DNA of 12,764 nt from Candidatus Moranbacteria bacterium CG23_combo_of_CG06-09_8_20_14_all_35_22 (GCA_002772115.1 PCRW01000058.1:1-12764), one strand, 5' to 3'. Counted from the first letter of the stretch, positions 1 through 6,705 are shown. Numbers and translations: made by a program. The notes: generated by a model not told the origin, from the sequence alone.

Positions 1-81
1 AAAACAATTATCTACTACTATTTTAACATTTTTAAGGAAAAAAATCGAGGCTATTCTTCAGTGGTTTCGCTTTATGATTTT
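1..81. other. Left-edge spacer, probable start of an outward leftward transcript
   Basis: No coding region can be supported here. On the minus strand this stretch lies just downstream of the promoter at 82-110, so it is probably the 5' leader of a gene beyond the window edge. Both strands have short open frames only, and no start codon with a convincing context is visible. Confidence 0.4.
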
Positions 82-110
82 ATTATACCACAAAAAAAGA
101 AAATTGTCCC
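82..110 (-). promoter_or_regulatory. Extended -10 promoter facing out of the left edge
   Basis: On the minus strand the sequence TGGTATAAT (TATAAT at 82-87) gives a consensus -10 with an upstream TG, the extended -10 form. A weak -35, GGGACA at 105-110, sits 17 bp away and is part of the right arm (in minus-strand order) of the hpf terminator. Transcription would start near position 75 and run off the window. This is inferred from motif matches only. Confidence 0.5.
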
Positions 111-128
111 GTACTTGGGACAATTTTT
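91..128 (-). terminator. Intrinsic terminator after hpf
   Basis: A perfect 11-bp inverted repeat (AAAATTGTCCC at 100-110 against GGGACAATTTT at 117-127) with a 6-nt loop is followed on the minus strand by CTTTTTTTG at 92-100. It begins 8 bp past the hpf stop codon, the position expected for the end of the ftsW-hpf transcript. A short T-run on the plus side could let it work weakly in the other direction as well. Confidence 0.85.
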
Positions 129-135
129 ATATCTT

Positions 136-501
136 TCAAAATCTTGCATCTTTGCTAATCACAATTTTCTTTTTGAGCGAGCGAGCTCCGCGTTCGCGAA
201 TATCTTTGAGTTTGCTTTTATCCTTAGTGATTTGTTTTTGCAATTCTTCTATTATCATATCAGTTGAACCTTCGACGGATTCTGAAATTTCGGTAGCTCG
301 GTATAGCTTATGCGGTGTTTTGGTCATAACTTCTACATAAAATTTTCCTTTTTTGTCCATTGAAACTTCTACTTCATATTCCAAGCTTTTTTTCAAAAAC
401 TTTTCCATCTTCTGAATTCTTTTCACAACATAGTCCTTGGTCCGATCATCTAATTCAATGTTTTTGCAAAACCAACGAAGATTAAGCGTCTTGTTTTCCA
501 T
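136..501 (-). CDS. hpf: Ribosome hibernation-promoting factor, short HPF/YfiA (RaiA) type
   Basis: The 121-residue protein matches the fold of the ribosome-associated HPF/YfiA family, which binds the decoding region of the small subunit in stationary phase and blocks or stores ribosomes. An N-terminal strand with NLRWFCKNIELDD is followed by a helix containing YVVKRIQKMEKFL (24-36), a central strand pair EYEVEVSMDKKGKFYVEV (41-58), and a second long helix (about 76-100). The basic tail RERGARSLKKK (102-112) fits rRNA contact. It has no C-terminal dimerisation domain, so it is the short form. It starts 20 bp after the murB stop and ends in TGA just before a strong terminator, so it is probably the last gene of the cell-wall transcript. 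No Shine-Dalgarno sequence precedes the ATG. The family assignment is firm; the link of dormancy to wall synthesis is inference. Confidence 0.85.
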   Translation of the reverse strand: MENKTLNLRWFCKNIELDDRTKDYVVKRIQKMEKFLKKSLEYEVEVSMDKKGKFYVEVMTKTPHKLYRATEISESVEGSTDMIIEELQKQITKDKSKLKDIRERGARSLKKKIVISKDARF

Positions 502-521
502 ATTTTTGATTAATTTAATTG

Positions 522-1484
522 TTAAAATCCCACATATTTAATTTCTTCACTCAATTGCACGCCTAGCTCATCACGTACTTTCATTTTGATAAGACTAGAA
601 AGCATCACAATATCCTGCGCTTTGGCATTCCCTATATTTACTACAAAATTAGCATGTTTTTCGCTCACTTGTGCTCCGCCAATTTTTTTCCCGCGCAGTC
701 CCACCTCATCAATCAACCAACCGGCCGGAATTTTCCCATCTATTGCCTTTTGACCAGTGTCTTTTTCAAAATTAGCAATCAGTTCTAGATTGTCAACTTT
801 TGGATTTTTGAAAAAACTACCAGAGCTTGGTTCTTTTGGATTAGGATGCACAACTTTTAAGCGATTTTCGATAAGTTCTTTTATTTTTTTGCTAATTTCT
901 TCTTGATCACCTTTTTCCAATTTCAAAACAGCCGAAATTATAATAAAATCTTTGTTTTCCTTAAATATACTACTACGATAACCGAATTTACATTCTTCTT
1001 TCTTTAAAGTTTTAATTTTTAAATTGTAGTTTTGACTTTTGACTTTTGACTTTTGACTTTCTAATATTTTCACACATTCGATGTTGTCTGCCATACAACC
1101 CAACGGTATCCCAGCGTTTCCACGAATCGCTCCGCCGACAGTACCGGGAATTCCTGATGCCCACTCGAGTCCTGAAAGACCATTTTTTGCAGATTCTTTA
1201 ACGATTTGCGACAATAAAACACCACTTCCACATTCTATAGAAGTATTATGTATTATGCAGGAAGTATTAAGCATACGAATAACTAATCCATTAAATCCAT
1301 CATCACTTACAAGAATATTACTTCCTCCACCCAACACAAAAATTTCCAAATTATTTTCTTTGGCAAAATCAAGCGCTTCTAAAATTTCATTTTCGGAGCT
1401 CACTTCTACGAAGTGCTTCGCCAGCCCGCCAATTTTGAAAGTAGTCAGCGGCGCCAGAGAAATATTTTTTTGGATTTTTAGCAT
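522..1484 (-). CDS. murB: UDP-N-acetylenolpyruvoylglucosamine reductase (MurB)
   Basis: MurB reduces the enolpyruvyl ether of UDP-GlcNAc with NADPH and FAD to give UDP-MurNAc in the cytoplasm. The 320-residue product has the FAD-binding domain with TTFKIGG (14-20), GGGSNILVS (52-60) and GIPGTVGGAIRGNAG (111-125), then FGYR (167-170). The C-terminal domain has GSFFKNP (222-228; Ser223 is the expected proton donor), AGWLIDEVGLRG (254-265) and a terminal glutamate in LSEEIKY (311-317). Between the two parts, residues about 143-158 are an unusual Lys/Ser-rich stretch encoded by a 7-bp tandem repeat (see the repeat entry). The gene starts 15 bp after the RAYT stop and 20 bp before hpf, so it probably depends on read-through from murC. 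Start ATG at 1484 precedes the first conserved motif by about 13 residues; no Shine-Dalgarno sequence is seen. Confidence 0.95.
   Translation of the reverse strand: MLKIQKNISLAPLTTFKIGGLAKHFVEVSSENEILEALDFAKENNLEIFVLGGGSNILVSDDGFNGLVIRMLNTSCIIHNTSIECGSGVLLSQIVKESAKNGLSGLEWASGIPGTVGGAIRGNAGIPLGCMADNIECVKILESQKSKVKSQNYNLKIKTLKKEECKFGYRSSIFKENKDFIIISAVLKLEKGDQEEISKKIKELIENRLKVVHPNPKEPSSGSFFKNPKVDNLELIANFEKDTGQKAIDGKIPAGWLIDEVGLRGKKIGGAQVSEKHANFVVNIGNAKAQDIVMLSSLIKMKVRDELGVQLSEEIKYVGF
1034..1060 (-). repeat. 7-bp tandem repeat inside murB
   Basis: On the plus strand the unit GACTTTT occurs three times (1034-1054) followed by a partial GACTTT (1055-1060); on the coding strand the unit is AAAAGTC. 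It codes for part of the Ser/Lys/Gln-rich segment QKSKVKSQ (residues 144-151) in MurB. Because the unit is 7 bp, gain or loss of one copy would shift the murB reading frame. Confidence 0.9.
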
Positions 1485-1499
1485 AAAAATATTTTAAAT

Positions 1500-2129
1500 T
1501 TATTCTAAAATATATTCTTCTAATTCTTTCTTCTCCCTAAAATAATCCGCGTTATTTTTTATATACTTTTCATATTCAAAAAAATTATTATCAAACTGCC
1601 CTAAAATTATTTCTTTATTGCATAATTTTCCATCTCTCCTTTCAGTATAATCCAAAAGACTCGAATATGGCCAATCCTTTTCCAAAAATCCATGGATTTC
1701 GTGATTAGCATTCACATACGCCGAAAGCAAAAGAAGATATTCGTTGGAGTCGATGTGGATGGATTTGAAAGGACCTTGGAAAATAACTCCTGAGTGTGCA
1801 TGTCTTTTATTAAAATACATAGTATATCCAGTTCCTAATTTTCTCATAAAATCCGTAACTCCATTTTCAACTTTTTGCTTTAAGATAAAATGATAATGGT
1901 TAGGATTAATACAGTATGCAATTAGCTCAACAAGATTCGAGGTTTCACCTCGAGTAACTCGAGGTGAAACCTCGAATCTTACTTTCCATGATGGACGACT
2001 ATCATTAAATTCATTCATCCCCAAAATAAACCTTTCATAATCTTTCCTATCCAAAAACACCTCGCGCTTATCTACTCCGCGATTATATATGTGGTAGTAT
2101 TCGCCATTGGCAAATTCGGTTTTTCGCAT
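1500..2129 (-). CDS. RAYT / Y1-type (IS200-like) REP-associated tyrosine transposase
   Basis: This is a single-strand DNA nuclease-transposase of the HUH Y1 superfamily, resembling the REP-associated (RAYT/TnpA-REP) group. Seen in the 209 residues: the N-terminal NGEYYHIYNRGVDKREVF (8-25) typical of the group; the HUH metal site in NPNHYHFIL (75-83; His78 and His80); GYTMYFNKRHAHSGVIFQG (101-119), which holds the candidate catalytic tyrosines Tyr102/Tyr105; and a helix with SAYVNANHEIHGF (136-148). All key residues look intact. It sits between murC (10-bp gap) and murB (15-bp gap) in the same direction. A perfect 49-bp nested palindrome lies in frame within codons 50-66, between the N-terminal segment and the HUH site. 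Family members act on short palindromic REP hairpins; that this one does so is inference. No flanking terminal inverted repeats are visible. Whether it is mobile or a fixed resident gene cannot be told from the window. Confidence 0.85.
   Translation of the reverse strand: MRKTEFANGEYYHIYNRGVDKREVFLDRKDYERFILGMNEFNDSRPSWKVRFEVSPRVTRGETSNLVELIAYCINPNHYHFILKQKVENGVTDFMRKLGTGYTMYFNKRHAHSGVIFQGPFKSIHIDSNEYLLLLSAYVNANHEIHGFLEKDWPYSSLLDYTERRDGKLCNKEIILGQFDNNFFEYEKYIKNNADYFREKKELEEYILE
1932..1980. repeat. 49-bp perfect nested palindrome (REP-like) within the RAYT gene
   Basis: Two perfect 23-bp arms (1932-1954 and 1958-1980) flank a 3-nt centre (TAA). Each arm contains its own smaller hairpin: CGAGGT-TTC-ACCTCG at 1938-1952 and CGAGGT-GAA-ACCTCG at 1960-1974. 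The element can therefore form either one long hairpin or two short ones, like paired REP units. It is read through in frame by the transposase gene, encoding about FEVSPRVTRGETSNL. Confidence 0.95.
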
Positions 2130-2139
2130 TTTATTTTAT

Positions 2140-3504
2140 TTATTTTTCCTTCAGTTTTTCCACCACTTCCCAGCCATTACCGGCGCCGATGGCGATGACA
2201 ATATCTTCACTTCCAATTTTATCTTGCAAAAATTTCACTGCTTCATCAATTGTTTTCAAATACTGCGCCTTGTCTCGATCAAATTTATTGATTAATTTCA
2301 CCAAATCTAGTGAATTTACTTTGCCATCATTTTCCCGCGCACTACCATAGATATCCAAAACGATCACATGATCAATGTCGCTAAATGATTGAGAAAATTC
2401 TTGCAAGAGCGCTTCCGTTCTTGAGTATAAATGCGGTTGAAAAACTGCCCAAATATTTTTCTGTGGATAAATTTCCCGTGCGCCCTTAAGCGTTGCCTTA
2501 ATTTCCTCTGGATGATGACCATAATCATCAATGAGAATTGCACCATTACTCTGCCCAATATATTCAAATCTTCTTTTGGTGCCTTGAAAATTTTTGAGTG
2601 CCTCTTTGACCTTTTCCAAATCTAAATTTAATTTGTGACAAACTGCAATCACCGCTGTCGCATTTAGGATATTATGTTTGCCGATTAATTTGATCTCAAA
2701 TCCTCCTAAACTTTTTCCATTATGTTCAACTTCAAATTTCTGAAGCTCGAGGCTTGAAATTTTATAATCATTTTCTTCCCCAAATCCATAAGTCAAAACT
2801 TGACAAATTGTTTCTTTTGAAACTTCTAGCGTATCCACGCTATCCCCCCAGACGACCAAAAATCCGGTTTTTGGAATACGCACTACAAAATCGGCAAAAG
2901 CATTTTTATAATCGGCAAAATTTGGAAAAGTATCTGGATGATCAAAATCCAAACTGGTAAGAATTATTCCCTTCGGATTATACATTCTTAATTTATTTTG
3001 GAATTCATCCGTTTCTGCCACAAAAAATTCTCCTTTCCCACTAAGTGCATTACCCTCCCAATTTATAACTCGGCTTCCAATCACCGCACTCGGATCAACT
3101 CCAATTTCTTTTAATGTATGTGCTAGCATTGCCGAAGTTGTCGTCTTGCCGTGCGTTCCGCAAACCGCAATCCCATATTTCTCATTGAAAAGTTTGGCTA
3201 AAATTTCCGGATAACTAATCATTTCTAAGCTTCTTCTTTTCGCTTCCTTAAATTCTACATTATTATTTTCATTGTACGCCGTGGAATAAACTACCAAATC
3301 AACATCTGATGGAATGTTTTTTGCTTCAAATTTTTCAAAATATGGGATATTAAGTTTTTGCAAAATTTCATCGGTGAAAAATTTTTCATTCGTATCCGAG
3401 CCTGTTATTTCAACGCCCATTGAATGCAAAATCTCCACCACCGCAATCACGCCGGAACCTTTGATACCAATCATATAGGCTTTTTTGATATTTCTTATGT
3501 CCAT
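2140..3504 (-). CDS. murC: UDP-N-acetylmuramate--L-alanine ligase (MurC)
   Basis: MurC is the first amino-acid ligase of peptidoglycan precursor synthesis: it joins L-alanine to UDP-MurNAc with ATP in the cytoplasm. The 454-residue protein has the N-terminal Rossmann domain with MIGIKGSGV (11-19) and TGSD (34-37), the ATP-binding P-loop GTHGKTTT (116-123), AETDEF (163-168), the metal/carbamylation-region motif GKHNILNATA (275-284), and DDYGHHPEEI (326-335), which is the MurC signature rather than that of MurD, E or F. The C-terminal domain has QPHLYSRT (356-363) and ends near GAGNGWEV. The first motif usually reads GIGGxGM and the acidic motif EADESD, so both are somewhat divergent. A murein-recycling ligase (Mpl) is the main alternative, but location after ftsW-murG supports MurC. 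No Shine-Dalgarno sequence precedes the start. Confidence 0.92.
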   Translation of the reverse strand: MDIRNIKKAYMIGIKGSGVIAVVEILHSMGVEITGSDTNEKFFTDEILQKLNIPYFEKFEAKNIPSDVDLVVYSTAYNENNNVEFKEAKRRSLEMISYPEILAKLFNEKYGIAVCGTHGKTTTSAMLAHTLKEIGVDPSAVIGSRVINWEGNALSGKGEFFVAETDEFQNKLRMYNPKGIILTSLDFDHPDTFPNFADYKNAFADFVVRIPKTGFLVVWGDSVDTLEVSKETICQVLTYGFGEENDYKISSLELQKFEVEHNGKSLGGFEIKLIGKHNILNATAVIAVCHKLNLDLEKVKEALKNFQGTKRRFEYIGQSNGAILIDDYGHHPEEIKATLKGAREIYPQKNIWAVFQPHLYSRTEALLQEFSQSFSDIDHVIVLDIYGSARENDGKVNSLDLVKLINKFDRDKAQYLKTIDEAVKFLQDKIGSEDIVIAIGAGNGWEVVEKLKEK

Positions 3505-3617
3505 AATTTTATAATTTTTAAATTTTGTAATTTTATAAATAAATCTTAATTTATTAATTTTTAAAAATTAAGACATTAAAAAATTATTTAAAAATTGGAA
3601 ATTAAAAATTAAAAATT
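3505..3617. other. AT-rich repetitive spacer between murG and murC
   Basis: This 113-bp spacer is almost pure A and T. It contains iterated AATTTTTAATTTTTAATTT-like units near 3595-3618, a direct repeat of TAATTTTATA (about 3504 and 3529), and a perfect 9-bp inverted repeat TCTTAATTT/AAATTAAGA at 3544-3552 and 3565-3573 with a 12-nt loop. The hairpin is A/U only and lacks a clear T-run, so it is not called a terminator. Confidence 0.6.
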
Positions 3618-4718
3618 TTATCTTACCATTCCCAAAATTCCCTCTGCGATTCGATCCGCCGCATCTGGGTGGTAAAATGATTTTATATTCTGTATTAATT
3701 TATTGCGCAGTTCTTCATTGTTCATAATTTCATTAATTTTCCCCAAAAGCATATGCTCGCCTAAATTTGATTCTTCCAAAACTACACAACCACCAATCTT
3801 GGCAATAGAATAAGCATTCATTCTTTGATGATCATTAGCCGAATTTTCAATAGGAATTATTATAGCAGGTTTTCCGTTAGCGGCAATTTCGGAAATTGAG
3901 GAACTCCCTGCTCGCGAAATAACTAAATCCGTTACTGCCAAAATATCTTTGAGCTCTTCGCCGATAAAAGACAAGATATGATACCCATCTCGACCAATTT
4001 TTATCCCGAGTTCTCCTGCTCTTTTTTTCACTTCTTCAAAATTTTTCTCACCCGTTTGATGGATAATTTGATAATTCGGCAAAAGCTCCGGCAATACTTC
4101 CAATATTTTATCATTAATTGCTTTCGCTCCTTGCGATCCGCCCCAAACAAAAATAGTTTTTTTTGATTCCAAAAGCGAAAACATTTTTTGAGCATTTTCT
4201 TTATTTCCCTTATTGATATTTTCCCGAAGCGGACTGCCTGTAACAACAACTTGTTCGGAATGAAAATAACTTTCCGCGCTTGGATAAGAAACTGCCACGC
4301 GAGAAACTAATTTAGCCAAAACTGAATTAGCCATCCCCGGATTAGCATCTGATTCATGGATTAGAATTGGAATATGATACAGCCAGCCGGCAATAACTAC
4401 TGGCAAAGTGGCACAGCCTCCTTTGGAAAAAATAGCTTCCGGCATAAACCAAAGCAAATGCCACAAAGCTTGCACAATTCCAATAGGAATTTTCAAAGCA
4501 TCTACAAAATTTAGAATAGAAAAATATCTTCTCATTTTCCCGCTCATCGCGTGCTTGATCGTTATCCCTTCGGCCGTCATAAATTTTTTAGAAAAATTTT
4601 CTTTCGGCCCCAAAAACATAAACTCTGTCGCTATTTCTTTTTCTTTTATTTTTCTCGCTACGGCGATAAGCGGTATGATATGCCCGCCTGTTCCGCCTCC
4701 TGTCAAAACAATTTTCAT
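3618..4718 (-). CDS. murG: UDP-GlcNAc:undecaprenyl-PP-MurNAc-pentapeptide GlcNAc transferase (MurG)
   Basis: MurG adds GlcNAc to lipid I on the inner membrane face to make lipid II. The 366-residue GT-B glycosyltransferase shows the N-terminal glycine-rich loop GGGTGGHIIP (7-16), HESDANPG (121-128) where the family usually has HExNxxPG, the linker/C-domain start VWGGSQGAKAIND (191-203), and the nucleotide-sugar region RAGSSSISEIAANGKP (269-284) followed by DHQRMNA (296-302). Length is typical. The hydrophobic patch around 76-93 (ALWHLLWFMP) fits the membrane-association face. It lies 24 bp after ftsW in the conserved ftsW-murG-murC order. The start at 4718 gives the usual five residues before the glycine loop. 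No Shine-Dalgarno sequence is visible. Confidence 0.96.
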   Translation of the reverse strand: MKIVLTGGGTGGHIIPLIAVARKIKEKEIATEFMFLGPKENFSKKFMTAEGITIKHAMSGKMRRYFSILNFVDALKIPIGIVQALWHLLWFMPEAIFSKGGCATLPVVIAGWLYHIPILIHESDANPGMANSVLAKLVSRVAVSYPSAESYFHSEQVVVTGSPLRENINKGNKENAQKMFSLLESKKTIFVWGGSQGAKAINDKILEVLPELLPNYQIIHQTGEKNFEEVKKRAGELGIKIGRDGYHILSFIGEELKDILAVTDLVISRAGSSSISEIAANGKPAIIIPIENSANDHQRMNAYSIAKIGGCVVLEESNLGEHMLLGKINEIMNNEELRNKLIQNIKSFYHPDAADRIAEGILGMVR

Positions 4719-4742
4719 AATTTTAGTTTTAAATTATATTTG

Positions 4743-5846
4743 TTAATTATTTTTAACATATTTAGAAATATTTAAAATAATTCCTGCTCCTGCCATCAAA
4801 AATATCAGGGATGTTCCGCCGTAACTAATGAAAGGTAAAGGAATTCCCGTTAAAGGAATTAACCCAGAAATAGCTGCAATATTTATAAAAGCTTGGAAAA
4901 CTATCCAGGCAATTATTCCCACTGCGATAAATTTCGAAAAATTATCCGGTGCTTTTTTGGCAATTTTGAGCCCTCGAATTGACAAATAAACAAAAATAAA
5001 AATTAATAATGACGCTCCCAGCCAACCCGTTTCCTCGGCAATGATGGCAAAAATTGAATCACCTACAGGTTCCGGCAGATAATTGAATTTTTGCAAGCTA
5101 TGTCCTAATCCTACACCAAAAAAGCCTCCTGTTCCAATCGCCAAAAGAGCTTGGTTTATCTGATAACCAATTCCTTGCGGATCAAGCTCCGGATGCAAAA
5201 AAACTAAAAACCTATCCATTCGATACGCTTCCATCTTAATAATCATTCCTAAGATTGCTATTCCGGATACACCCATAAGAAGCATGTGAGAAATTTTCGC
5301 TCCAGAAACAAAAAAAATGGAAATTGAAATAAGAATTATAACACCCAAAGTTCCTACATCTGGCTGTTTGATAAGCAGAAAACTTATCAGCCCGATGATT
5401 ATCAAAAATGGAATTAGACCCTCATAAAAATCTTTTACTTTTTCTGATCGGCTTTCCAGCCAAGCGGCTAAATATATAATTATTGACAATTTCAACATCT
5501 CCGCAGGCTGAAAAGAAAAAATTCCCAATTTCAACCAGCGACTGGCGCCATAGACTTTTGATCCAAATTCTGGAACGAAAACTAAAATAAGAAAAACTAC
5601 ACTTAAAATAAAAAAGGGCAGAGAAATTTTTTTCCAAAAATTATAATTTATTTTTTGCGTTATATATAAAACTATAATCCCTGGCATCATTCCATAAAAC
5701 AATTGGTGCTTGAAAAAATAATATGGATCGCCAAATCGAGAACGCGAATATGAAATTCCGGCCGAAGCAATCATAACCAAACCAAAAATTAGAAGAGTTA
5801 GAATTGTATAAAGCAATTTTTTATCAATTTGATTATCTTTTAGCAT
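4743..5846 (-). CDS. ftsW: SEDS-family peptidoglycan glycosyltransferase FtsW
   Basis: SEDS proteins polymerise lipid II into glycan strands; FtsW works at the division septum with a class B penicillin-binding protein. The 367 residues form about ten membrane segments. Family landmarks are GASRWLKLG (100-108) with QPAEMLKL (113-120), KQPDVGT (160-166), YQINQALLAIGTGGFFGVGLG (228-248), LPEPVGDSIFAIIAEETG (257-274), whose Asp263 matches the catalytic aspartate position, and PLTGIPLPFISYGGTS (331-346). RodA and SpoVE are close relatives; the call FtsW rests on its place before murG and murC. The start 64 bp after trmD and lack of a terminator between them suggest a common transcript. A 16-bp palindrome lies in its leader. 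No Shine-Dalgarno sequence precedes the ATG. Confidence 0.92.
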   Translation of the reverse strand: MLKDNQIDKKLLYTILTLLIFGLVMIASAGISYSRSRFGDPYYFFKHQLFYGMMPGIIVLYITQKINYNFWKKISLPFFILSVVFLILVFVPEFGSKVYGASRWLKLGIFSFQPAEMLKLSIIIYLAAWLESRSEKVKDFYEGLIPFLIIIGLISFLLIKQPDVGTLGVIILISISIFFVSGAKISHMLLMGVSGIAILGMIIKMEAYRMDRFLVFLHPELDPQGIGYQINQALLAIGTGGFFGVGLGHSLQKFNYLPEPVGDSIFAIIAEETGWLGASLLIFIFVYLSIRGLKIAKKAPDNFSKFIAVGIIAWIVFQAFINIAAISGLIPLTGIPLPFISYGGTSLIFLMAGAGIILNISKYVKNN

Positions 5847-5872
5847 AAAAATAAATATCGAGACTGTTTTTG

Positions 5873-5888
5873 TTCGCCAGCTGGCGAA
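5873..5888. repeat. 16-bp perfect palindrome in the ftsW leader
   Basis: TTCGCCAGCTGGCGAA is an exact palindrome, GC-rich in an AT-rich spacer between trmD and ftsW. No T-run follows it on either strand, so it does not look like an ordinary terminator. It may be a protein-binding site, an RNA hairpin attenuator, or a genome-wide iterated palindrome; the window alone cannot decide. Confidence 0.85.
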
Positions 5889-5910
5889 TTAGAAAATTAG
5901 AATTTTATAT

Positions 5911-6579
5911 TTATTTAGGATTTGATGCTTTGAATTTTGAATTTTTCTTTCTCCACTCTTCTATTTTTTTATGATTTCCTGACAATAAAATTTCCGGCAC
6001 TTTCCAATTCAAAAATTTTTCCGGCTTAGTATATTGTGAATGCTCTAAATAATTTTTGCTATTATGCGATTCGTTTTTGGTGCTTTCGCTATTTCCCAAA
6101 ACCCTCGGCAATAATCTAGAAATTGAATCTACTAAAATCATCGCCGGAATTTCTCCGCCCGTAAGCACAAAATCACCAACGGAAATTTCTTCGTCCGCCA
6201 AATATTTCGCCACCCTTTCATCCACGCCCTCATAGCGTCCGCAAATAAAAATTAAATTGTCATATTTTGACAAACGCTTAGCATCACTTTGGGTATATTT
6301 TTTCCCTTTAGCAGAAAACAAAATTGTTCTTGTTTTTTTGTTTTTGACTTTCAATTTTATAAACTTTATTGACTCATATATTGGTTCAATTTTCATAACC
6401 ATTCCTGCTCCGCCTCCATAAGGCGTGTCATCAGTTGTTTTATGTTTATCCAGTGTAAAATCACGAAGATTATGAATTTTAATTTCAATTAAATTATTTT
6501 TTTGTGCCCGTTTCAAAATAGACTCATTGAAATATGAACCAAAAATTTCTGGAAAAATTGTAATGATATCAAATTTCAT
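5911..6579 (-). CDS. trmD: tRNA (guanosine(37)-N1)-methyltransferase (TrmD)
   Basis: TrmD methylates G37 next to the anticodon with S-adenosylmethionine, preventing +1 frameshifts. It is a knotted SPOUT dimer. The 222-residue product shows the N-terminal MKFDIITIFPEIF (1-13), DDTPYGGGAGMVMK (50-63), the knot motifs ICGRYEGVDERV (112-123) and SVGDFVLTGGEIPAM (133-147), and QYTKPEKFLNWKVPEILLSGNHKKIEEWR (182-210). The frame is open up to 6675, but a start there would run through the khpA terminator and the trmD promoter. The start at 6579 gives the usual N-terminus directly and is chosen here. In many bacteria the gene follows rpsP-khpA-rimM; here only khpA precedes it and rimM is absent. No Shine-Dalgarno sequence is seen. 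Confidence 0.95.
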   Translation of the reverse strand: MKFDIITIFPEIFGSYFNESILKRAQKNNLIEIKIHNLRDFTLDKHKTTDDTPYGGGAGMVMKIEPIYESIKFIKLKVKNKKTRTILFSAKGKKYTQSDAKRLSKYDNLIFICGRYEGVDERVAKYLADEEISVGDFVLTGGEIPAMILVDSISRLLPRVLGNSESTKNESHNSKNYLEHSQYTKPEKFLNWKVPEILLSGNHKKIEEWRKKNSKFKASNPK

Positions 6580-6583
6580 ATTG

Positions 6584-6621
6584 AAATTATTCGTAAATTC
6601 GCATAATATTCGTATATTCGC
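6584..6621 (-). repeat. Two 19-bp imperfect direct repeats in the trmD leader
   Basis: On the minus strand GCGAATATACGAATATTAT (6603-6621) and GCGAATTTACGAATAATTT (6584-6602) are adjacent and match at 16 of 19 positions. Each also holds the sub-repeat ACGAAT/GCGAAT. They fill the space between the predicted -10 and the trmD start codon, so they would form nearly the whole 5' leader. Confidence 0.8.
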
Positions 6622-6625
6622 ATCG

Positions 6626-6655
6626 ATTATATAATACCATACTAAAACTAAACAA
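6626..6655 (-). promoter_or_regulatory. Probable sigma-70 promoter for trmD-ftsW-mur genes
   Basis: The minus strand has a consensus TATAAT at 6626-6631 with a weak -35 TTGTTT at 6650-6655, 18 bp upstream. Transcription would begin near 6619, about 40 nt before the trmD ATG. It lies immediately after the khpA terminator, whose T-run overlaps the -35, which is what an independent transcript for trmD would need. Confidence 0.6.
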
Positions 6656-6683
6656 AAAAGACCCTGCCTAGGCAAGGTCTTTT
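6654..6683 (-). terminator. Intrinsic terminator after khpA
   Basis: On the minus strand the arms AGACCTTGCC and GGCAGGGTCT (6659-6680) form a 10-bp stem with one G-U pair around a TA centre. It is preceded by AAA and followed by TTTTTTG, giving an A-tract, hairpin and U-tract layout. It lies 23 bp past the khpA stop. Confidence 0.85.
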
Positions 6684-6705
6684 GTATAATACAAAAAGTG
6701 AAAAA

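Noticed and set aside
1081..1497. 138-codon plus-strand open frame opposite murB
   Set aside because: It is antisense to a well-supported gene, has no recognisable domain, and Pro/Ser-rich content follows from the complementary codons.
1932..1980. Reading the long palindrome as an intrinsic terminator
   Set aside because: It lies mid-gene, and no T-run follows on either strand.
6580..6675. N-terminal extension of trmD to an ATG at 6675
   Set aside because: It would translate through the khpA terminator hairpin and the trmD promoter and gives a sequence unlike TrmD; the ATG at 6579 gives the standard N-terminus.
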